A stretch of 64,000 nucleotides of DNA from positions 19,602,688 through 19,666,687 of the forward strand of contig OZ059895.1 in assembly GCA_964057225.1 (NCBI GenBank), written 5' to 3'. The notes beneath the pieces were generated by a model that worked only from the letters and a program-made list of their open reading frames with translations, had not been told where the DNA came from and made no database searches. Shown piece after piece: positions 55,401 through 64,000 of the stretch (position 1 is the first letter of the stretch; each line of letters starts with the position of its first letter). This stretch comes from Auanema rhodensis (taxonomy: Eukaryota > Nematoda > Chromadorea > Rhabditida > Rhabditidae). The position numbers were made by a program, and so were the translations under genes.

Positions 55401-56982
55401 CTAATGCATCATTTTTCAAACGATCATAACTAATTTTTCTATAAAGCGTTTCTCAATGTAGTATAGTGCATTCGATGCGGATTTTTAAGCTGCGTCGATC
55501 TGTGTTATCAGATTTGCGCTAGCTTAAAAATGCACCGAGATATCAACTGATATAAGTTCACACTTATATCCTCGATTTTCACCCTGAAGAATTAATTTTT
55601 TCGTTGAATAACATTGTCCATCGTCTTTGCCTTAAAAAAAGGAATCTAAAAACATCTACTTTTTGATGAATTATTTTAAAATTTTTCGAAAAAATTTTTG
55701 TCAAAATGTTTTTGGAAGCAATGTTGAGTGTACATGGAAACTCAACATACACTAATGCATCATTTTTCAAACGATCATAACTAATTTTTGTATTAAGCGT
55801 TTCTCAATGTAGTGTAGTGCATTCGATGCGGATTTTTAAGCTGCGTCGATCTGTGTTATCAGATTTGCGCTAGCTTAAAAATGCACCGAGATATCAACTG
55901 ATATATGTTCACACTTATATCCTCGATTTTCACCCTGAAGAATTAATTTTTTCGTTGAATAACATTGTCCATCGTCTTTGCCTTAAAAAAAGGAATCTAA
56001 AAACATCTACTTTTTGATAAATTATTCTAAAATGTTTCGAAAAAATTTTTGTCAAAATGTTTTTGGAAGCAATGTTGAGTGTACATGGAAACTCAATATA
56101 CACTAATGCATCATTTTTTAAACGATCATAACTAATTTTTTTATTAAGCGTTTTTCAATGTAGTATAGTGCATTCGATGCGGATTTTTAAGCTGCGTCGA
56201 TCTGTGTTATCAGATTTGCGCTAGCTTAAAAATGCACCGAGATATCAACTGATATAAGTTCACACTTATATCCTCAATTTTCACCCTGAAGAATTAATTT
56301 TTTCGTTGAATAACATTGTCCATCGTCTTTGCCTTAAAAAAAGGAATCTAAAAACATCTACTTTTTGATAAATTACTTTAAAATTTTTCGAAAAAATTTT
56401 TGTCAAAATGTTTTTGGAAGCAATGTTGAGTGTACATGGAAACTCAACATACACTAATGCATCATTTTTTAAACGATCATAACTAATTTTTTTATTAAGC
56501 GTTTTTCAATGTAGTATAGTGCATTCGATGCGGATTTTTAAGCTGCGTCGATCTGTGTTATCAGATTTGCGCTAGCTTAAAAATGCACCGAGATATCAAC
56601 TGATATAAGTTCACACTTATATCCTCGATTTTCACCCTGAAGAATTAATTTTTTCGTTGAATAACATTGTCCATCGTCTTTGCCTTGAAAAAAGGAATCT
56701 AAAAACATCTACTTTTTGATAAATTATTTTAAAATTTTTCGAAAAAATTTTTGTCAAAATGTTTTTGGAAGCAATGTTGAGTGTACATGGAAACTCAACA
56801 TACACTAATGCATCATTTTTCAAACGATCATAACTAATTTTTCTATAAAACGTTTCTCAATGTAGTATAGTGCATTCGATGCGGATTTTCAAGCTGCGTC
56901 GATCTGTGTTATCAGATTTGCGCTAGCTTAAAAATGCACCGAGATATCAACTGATATAAGTTCACACTTATATCCTCGATTT
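52420..56982 (-). repeat. Satellite B four-unit higher-order repeats (1404 bp)
   Basis: CATGTAAACTC at about 52928 and 54332, CTCAATATACAC at about 54690 and 56094, and ATATATGTTC at about 54500 and 55904 are all pairs 1404 bp apart. TCCTCAATTTTC occurs at about 53115, 54870 and 56274. The TTGAAAAAAGG unit recurs at 55228 and 56632. Confidence 0.78.
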
Positions 56983-57333
56983 TCACCCTGAAGAATTAAT
57001 TTTTTCGTTGAATAACATTGTCCATCGTCTTTGCCTTAAAAAAAGGAATCTAAAAACATCTACTTTTTGATGAATTATTTTAAAATTTTTCGAAAAAATT
57101 TTTGTCAAAATGTTTTTGGAAGCAATGTTGAGTGTACATGGAAACTCAACATACACTAATGCATCATTTTTCAAACGATCATAACTAATTTTTGTATTAA
57201 GCGTTTCTCAATGTAGTGTAGTGCATTCGATGCGGATTTTTAAGCTGCGTCGATCTGTGTTATCAGATTTGCGCTAGCTTAAAAATGCACCGAGATATCA
57301 ACTGATATAAGTTCACACTTATATCCTCGATTT

Positions 57334-59439
57334 TCACCCTGAAGAATTAATTTTTTCGTTGAATAACATTGTCCATCGTCTTTGCCTTAAAAAAAGGAAT
57401 CTAAAAACATCTACTTTTTGATAAATTATTCTAAAATTTTTCGAAAAAATTTTTGTCAAAATGTTTTTGGAAGCAATGTTGAGTGTACATGGAAACTCAA
57501 CATACACTAATGCATCATTTTTCAAACGATCATAACTAATTTTTGTATTAAGCGTTTCTCAATGTAGTGTAGTGCATTCGATGCGGATTTTTAAGCTGCG
57601 TCGATCTGTGTTATCAGATTTGCGCTAGCTTAAAAATGCACCGAGATATCAACTGATATAAGTTCACACTTATATCCTCGATTTTCACCCTGAAGAATTA
57701 ATTTTTTCGTTGAGTAACAGTGTCCATCGTCTTTGCCTTAAAAAAAGGAATCTAAAAACATCTACTTTTTGATGAATTATTTTAAAATTTTTCGAAAAAA
57801 TTTTTGTCAAAATGTTTTTGGAAGCAATGTTGAGTGTACATGGAAACTCAACATACACTAATGCATCATTTTTCAAACGATCATAATTAATTTTTGTATT
57901 AAGCGTTTCTCAATGTAGTGTAGTGCATTCGATGCGGATTTTTAAGCTGCGTCGATCTGTGTTATCAGATTTGCGCTAGCTTAAAAATGCACCGAGATAT
58001 CAACTGATATAAGTTCACACTTATATCCTCGATTTTCACCCTGAAGAATTAATTTTTTCGTTGAATAACATTGTCCATCGTCTTTGCCTTAAAAAAAGGA
58101 ATCTAAAAACATCTACTTTTTGATGAATTATTTTAAAATTTTTCGAAAAAATTTTTGTCAAAATGTTTTTGGAAGCAATGTTGAGTGTACATGGAAACTC
58201 AACATACACTAATGCATCATTTTTCAAACGATCATAACTAATTTTTGTATTAAGCGTTTCTCAATGTAGTGTAGTGCATTCGATGCGGATTTTTAAGCTG
58301 CGTCGATCTGTGTTATCAGATTTGCGCTAGCTTAAAAATGCACCGAGATATCAACTGATATAAGTTCACACTTATATCCTCGATTTTCACCCTGAAGAAT
58401 TAATTTTTTCGTTGAATAACATTGTCCATCGTCTTTGCCTTAAAAAAAGGAATCTAAAAACATCTACTTTTTGATAAATTATTCTAAAATTTTTCGAAAA
58501 AATTTTTGTCAAAATGTTTTTGGAAGCAATGTTGAGTGTACATGGAAACTCAACATACACTAATGCATCATTTTTCAAACGATCATAACTAATTTTTGTA
58601 TTAAGCGTTTCTCAATGTAGTGTAGTGCATTCGATGCGGATTTTTAAGCTGCGTCGATCTGTGTTATCAGATTTGCGCTAGCTTAAAAATGCACCGAGAT
58701 ATCAACTGATATAAGTTCACACTTATATCCTCGATTTTCACCCTGAAGAATTAATTTTTTCGTTGAATAACATTGTCCATCGTCTTTGCCTTAAAAAAAG
58801 GAATCTAAAAACATCTACTTTTTGATAAATTATTCTAAAATTTTTCGAAAAAATTTTTGTCAAAATGTTTTTGGAAGCAATGTTGAGTGTACATGGAAAC
58901 TCAACATACACTAATGCATCATGTTTTAAACGATCATAACTAATTTTTGTATTAAGCGTTTCTCAATGTAGTGTAGTGCATTCGATGCGGATTTTTAAGC
59001 TGCGTCGATCTGTGTTATCAGATTTGCGCTAGCTTAAAAATGCACCGAGATATCAACTGATATAAGTTCACACTTATATCCTCGATTTTCACCCTGAAGA
59101 ATTAATTTTTTCGTTGAGTAACAGTGTCCATCGTCTTTGCCTTAAAAAAAGGAATCTAAAAACATCTACTTTTTGATGAATTATTTTAAAATTTTTCGAA
59201 AAAATTTTTGTCAAAATGTTTTTGGAAGCAATGTTGAGTGTACATGGAAACTCAACATACACTAATGCATCATTTTTCAAACGATCATAATTAATTTTTG
59301 TATTAAGCGTTTCTCAATGTAGTGTAGTGCATTCGATGCGGATTTTTAAGCTGCGTCGATCTGTGTTATCAGATTTGCGCTAGCTTAAAAATGCACCGAG
59401 ATATCAACTGATATAAGTTCACACTTATATCCTCGATTT
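57334..59439 (-). repeat. Satellite B local duplications of three and four units
   Basis: GAGTAACAGTGTCC occurs at about 57713 and 59117, 1404 bp apart, together with CATAATTAATT in the same units. The TTATTCTAAAA unit without loss of the TTTTTCAAACG site occurs at 57334 and 58387, 1053 bp apart. The unequal spacings show that one unit was inserted between the two copies. Confidence 0.7.
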
Positions 59440-59790
59440 TCACCCTGAAGAATTAATTTTTTCGTTGAATAACATTGTCCATCGTCTTTGCCTTAAAAAA
59501 AGGAATCTAAAAACATCTACTTTTTGATAAATTATTTTAAAATTTTTCGAAAAAATTTTTGTCAAAATGTTTTTGGAAGCAATGTTGAGTGTACATGGAA
59601 ACTCAACATACACTAATGCATAATTTTTCAAACGATCATAACTAATTTTTGTATTAAGCGTTTCTCAATGTAGTATAGTGCATTCGATGCGGATTTTTAA
59701 GCTGCGTCGATCTGTGTTATCAGATTTGCGCTAGCTTAAAAATGCACCGAGATATCAACTGATATAAGTTCACACTTATATCCTCGATTT

Positions 59791-62700
59791 TCACCCTGAA
59801 GAATTAATTTTTTCGTTGAGTAACATTGTCCATCGTCTTTGCCTTAAAAAAAGGAATCTAAAAACATCTACTTTTTGATGAATTATTTTAAAATTTTTCG
59901 AAAAAATTTTTGTCAAAATGTTTTTGGAAGCAATGTTGAGTGTACATGGAAACTCAACATACACTAATGCATCATTTTTCAAACGATCATAACTAATTTT
60001 TGTATTAAGCGTTTCTCAATGTAGTGTAGTGCATTCGATGCGGATTTTTAAGCTGCGTCGATCTGTGTTATCAGATTTGCGCTAGCTTAAAAATGCACCG
60101 AGATATCAACTGATATATGTTCACACTTATATCCTCGATTTTCACCCTGAAGAATTAATTTTTTCGTTGAATAACATTGTCCATCGTCTTTGCCTTAAAA
60201 AAAGGAATCTAAAAACATCTACTTTTTGATAAATTATTCTAAAATTTTTCGAAAAAATTTTTGTCAAAATGTTTTTGGAAGCAATGTTGAGTGTACATGG
60301 AAACTCAACATACACTAATGCATCATGTTTTAAACTATCATAACTAATTTTTGTATTAAGCGTTTCTCAATGTAGTATAGTGCATTCGATGCGGATTTTT
60401 AAGCTGCGTCGATCTGTGTTATCAGATTTGCGCTAGCTTAAAAATGCACCGAGATATCAACTGATATAAGTTCACACTTATATCCTCGATTTTCACCCTG
60501 AAGAATTAATTTTTTCGTTGAGTAACATTGTCCATCGTCTTTGCCTTAAAAAAAGGAATCTAAAAACATCTACTTTTTGATAAATTATTTTAAAATTTTT
60601 CGAAAAAATTTTTGTCAAAATGTTTTTGGAAGCAATGTTGAGTGTACATGGAAACTCAACATACACTAATGCATCATGTTTTAAACTATCATAACTAATT
60701 TTTGTATTAAGCGTTTCTCAATGTAGTATAGTGCATTCGATGCGGATTTTTAAGCTGCGTCGATCTGTGTTATCAGATTTGCGCTAGCTTAAAAATGCAC
60801 CGAGATATCAACTGATATAAGTTCACACTTATATCCTCGATTTTCACCCTGAAGAATTAATTTTTTCGTTGAGTAACATTGTCCATCGTCTTTGCCTTAA
60901 AAAAAGGAATCTAAAAACATCTACTTTTTGATAAATTATTTTAAAATTTTTCGAAAAAATTTTTGTCAAAATGTTTTTGGAAGCAATGTTGAGTGTACAT
61001 GGAAACTCAACATACACTAATGCATCATTTTTCAAACGATCATAACTAATTTTTCTATAAAGCGTTTCTCAATGTAGTATAGTGCATTCGATGCGGACTT
61101 TTAAGCTGCGTCGATCTGTGTTCTCAGATTTGCGCTAGCTTAAAAATGCACCGAGATATCAACTGATATAAGTTCACACTTATATCCTCGATTTTCACCC
61201 TGAAGAATTAATTTTTTCGTTGAATAACATTGTCCATCGTCTTTGCCTTAAAAAAAGGAATCTAAAAACATCTACTTTTTGATGAATTATTTTAAAATTT
61301 TTCGAAAAAATTTTTGTCAAAATGTTTTTGGAAGCAATGTTGAGTGTACATGGAAACTCAACATACACTAATGCATCATTTTTCAAACGATCATAACTAA
61401 TTTTTGTATTAAGCGTTTCTCAATGTAGTGTAGTGCATTCGATGCGGATTTTTAAGCTGCGTCGATCTGTGTTATCAGATTTGCGCTAGCTTAAAAATGC
61501 ACCGAGATATCAACTGATATAAGTTCACACTTATATCCTCGATTTTCACCCTGAAGAATTAATTTTTTCGTTGAATAACATTGTCCATCGTCTTTGCCTT
61601 AAAAAAAGGAATCTAAAAACATCTACTTTTTGATAAATTATTTTAAAATTTTTCGAAAAAATTTTTGTCAACATGTTTTTGGAAGCAATGTTGAGTGTAC
61701 ATGGAAACTCAACATACACTAATGCATAATTTTTCAAACGATCATAACTAATTTTTGTATTAAGCGTTTCTCAATGTAGTATAGTGCATTCGATGCGGAT
61801 TTTTAAGCTGCGTCGATCTGTGTTATCAGATTTGCGCTAGCTTAAAAATGCACCGAGATATCAACTGATATAAGTTCACACTTATATCCTCGATTTTCAC
61901 CCTGAAGAATTAATTTTTTCGTTGAGTAACATTGTCCATCGTCTTTGCCTTAAAAAAAGGAATCTAAAAACATCTACTTTTTGATAAATTATTTTAAAAT
62001 TTTTCGAAAAAATTTTTGTCAAAATGTTTTTGGAAGCAATGTTGAGTGTACATGGAAACTCAACATACACTAATGCATAATTTTTCAAACGATCATAACT
62101 AATTTTTGTATTAAGCGTTTCTCAATGTAGTATAGTGCATTCGATGCGGATTTTTAAGCTGCGTCGATCTGTGTTATCAGATTTGCGCTAGCTTAAAAAT
62201 GCACCGAGATATCAACTGATATAAGTTCACACTTATATCCTCGATTTTCACCCTGAAGAATTAATTTTTTCGTTGAGTAACATTGTCCATCGTCTTTGCC
62301 TTAAAAAAAGGAATCTAAAAACATCTACTTTTTGATGAATTATTTTAAAATTTTTCGAAAAAATTTTTGTCAAAATGTTTTTGGAAGCAATGTTGAGTGT
62401 ACATGGAAACTCAACATACACTAATGCATCATTTTTCAAACGATCATAACTAATTTTTGTATTAAGCGTTTCTCAATGTAGTGTAGTGAATTCGATGCGG
62501 ATTTTTAAGCTGCGTCGATCTGTGTTATCAGATTTGCGCTAGCTTAAAAATGCACCGAGATATCAACTGATATATGTTCACACTTATATCCTCGATTTTC
62601 ACCCTGAAGAATTAATTTTTTCGTTGAATAACATTGTCCATCGTCTTTGCCTTAAAAAAAGGAATCTAAAAACATCTACTTTTTGATAAATTATTCTAAA

Positions 62701-63651
62701 ATTTTTCGAAAAAATTTTTGTCAAAATGTTTTTGGAAGCAATGTTGAGTGTACATGGAAACTCAACATACACTAATGCATCATGTTTTAAACTATCATAA
62801 CTAATTTTTGTATTAAGCGTTTCTCAATGTAGTATAGTGCATTCGATGCGGATTTTTAAGCTGCGTCGATCTGTGTTATCAGATTTGCGCTAGCTTAAAA
62901 ATGCACCGAGATATCAACTGATATAAGTTCACACTTATATCCTCGATTTTCACCCTGAAGAATTAATTTTTTCGTTGAGTAACATTGTCCATCGTCTTTG
63001 CCTTAAAAAAAGGAATCTAAAAACATCTACTTTTTGATAAATTATTTTAAAATTTTTCGAAAAAATTTTTGTCAAAATGTTTTTGGAAGCAATGTTGAGT
63101 GTACATGGAAACTCAACATACACTAATGCATCATTTTTCAAACGATCATAACTAATTTTTCTATAAAGCGTTTCTCAATGTAGTATAGTGCATTCGATGC
63201 GGACTTTTAAGCTGCGTCGATCTGTGTTCTCAGATTTGCGCTAGCTTAAAAATGCACCGAGATATCAACTGATATAAGTTCACACTTATATCCTCGATTT
63301 TCACCCTGAAGAATTAATTTTTTCGTTGAATAACATTGTCCATCGTCTTTGCCTTAAAAAAAGGAATCTAAAAACATCTACTTTTTGATGAATTATTTTA
63401 AAATTTTTCGAAAAAATTTTTGTCAAAATGTTTTTGGAAGCAATGTTGAGTGTACATGGAAACTCAACATACACTAATGCATCATTTTTCAAACGATCAT
63501 AACTAATTTTTGTATTAAGCGTTTCTCAATGTAGTGTAGTGCATTCGATGCGGATTTTTAAGCTGCGTCGATCTGTGTTATCAGATTTGCGCTAGCTTAA
63601 AAATGCACCGAGATATCAACTGATATAAGTTCACACTTATATCCTCGATTT
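59791..63651 (-). repeat. Satellite B seven/six-unit duplication with one unit lost
   Basis: ATATATGTTC at 60112 and 62569 is 2457 bp apart (seven units). GGACTTTTAAGC with TGTTCTCAG at 61095 and 63201 is 2106 bp apart (six units). The first copy has two units with TTTAAACTATC (about 60331 and 60682), the second only one (about 62789), which accounts for the difference. Confidence 0.78.
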
Positions 63652-64000
63652 TCACCCTGAAGAATTAATTTTTTCGTTGAATAACATTGTCCATCGTCTT
63701 TGCCTTAAAAAAAGGAATCTAAAAACATCTACTTTTTGATGAATTATTTTAAAATTTTTCGAAAAAATTTTTGTCAAAATGTTTTTGGAAGCAATGTTGA
63801 GTGTACATGGAAACTCAACATACACTAATGCATCATTTTTCAAACGATCATAATTAATTTTTGTATTAAGCGTTTCTCAATGTAGTGTAGTGCATTCGAT
63901 GCGGATTTTTAAGCTGCGTCGATCTGTGTTATCAGATTTGCGCTAGCTTAAAAATGCACCGAGATATCAACTGATATAAGTTCACACTTATATCCTCGAT

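Larger units (their letters stand above)
14584..64000 (-). repeat. Satellite B main array, reverse orientation, about 141 units of 351 bp
   Basis: Reverse-complement B units repeat without a break to the window end, where the last one is cut. Spacing is 351 bp except for a few 1-bp losses and 3-bp gains. Differences between units are mainly single bases at recurring sites: TTGAAAAAAGG or TTAAAAAAAGG, GATAAATT or GATGAATT, GCATCATT or GCATAATT, TTCTATAAAG or TTGTATTAAG, GTATAG or GTGTAG, and GAATAAC or GAGTAAC. Combinations of these recur in order and define multimer repeats. I see no other element inside. Confidence 0.97.

Noticed and set aside
13518-63843. About 100 repeated 63-codon open frames in satellite B, on + before 14577 and on - after it
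   Set aside because: They need a TTG start, have their only ATG at codon 53, show no recognisable domain or signal, and are broken by start loss or stop codons in many units. They follow the repeat period, so they are a by-product of the satellite.
13433-64000. CENP-B box in satellite B (TTTCG-TTGA-A-TA at the start of the - unit looks like half a box)
   Set aside because: The consensus needs NTTCGNNNNANNCGGGN. The first part fits, but ACAT stands where CGGG is needed, and TTCGATGCGG fails at the A position. No full match was found by eye in A or B.
1-64000. tRNA, rRNA or other RNA genes, and retroelement insertions inside the arrays
   Set aside because: Every stretch that I read fits the A or B unit apart from small indels. 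Nothing is left over that could hold such a gene.
13433-64000. Satellite B as a dimer of two diverged satellite A-like halves
   Set aside because: The size ratio suggests it, but the two halves of B do not resemble each other or A by eye. A sensitive alignment would be needed to detect remote similarity.

Overview
The window is satellite DNA from end to end. I found no protein-coding gene, RNA gene, transposase, CRISPR array or unique sequence in 64 kb. Two unrelated AT-rich tandem repeats fill it: satellite A (176-bp unit) at 1-13432 and satellite B (351-bp unit) at 13433-64000. Arrays this long, with monomer sizes near one and two nucleosomes and with multimer (higher-order) repeats, point to constitutive heterochromatin of a eukaryote: pericentromeric, centromeric or subtelomeric. 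I do not recognise either family and cannot name the organism. An insect or other invertebrate, or a plant, would fit equally well by size.

Satellite A (about 76 copies, one orientation) has two multimer regimes. Positions 1-4049 are a 23-monomer block whose start is copied again from 4050 with the same private variants. The second copy lacks one monomer and carries a 48-bp deletion at 7055/7056. From 7815 to 13432 a different block of 11, then 10, then 11 monomers follows. Every A monomer I read carries a CACGTG motif in the same place.

The A/B junction at 13432/13433 is blunt, with no spacer and no microhomology. Satellite B first runs in the + direction for 3.25 units (13433-14577), then reverses at a 14-bp AT palindrome (14570-14583) and runs in the - direction for about 141 units to the window end. 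The + units and the first - units form a large inverted repeat. Its arms are 13433-14577 and 14691-15835, 1145 bp each, with about six mismatches seen by eye and a 113-bp spacer. The left arm is cut exactly by the A/B junction.

The minus-strand B array shows local multimer repeats of 3, 4, 6 and 7 units, one stretch of apparently identical units (27492-29246) and a few 1- or 3-bp indels. The 63-codon open frame in most B units starts at TTG, has no ATG until codon 53 and is broken in many copies, so I do not call it a gene. The interesting material here is structural: the array-array junction, the inversion, the hairpin potential at B unit boundaries, and the multimer history.
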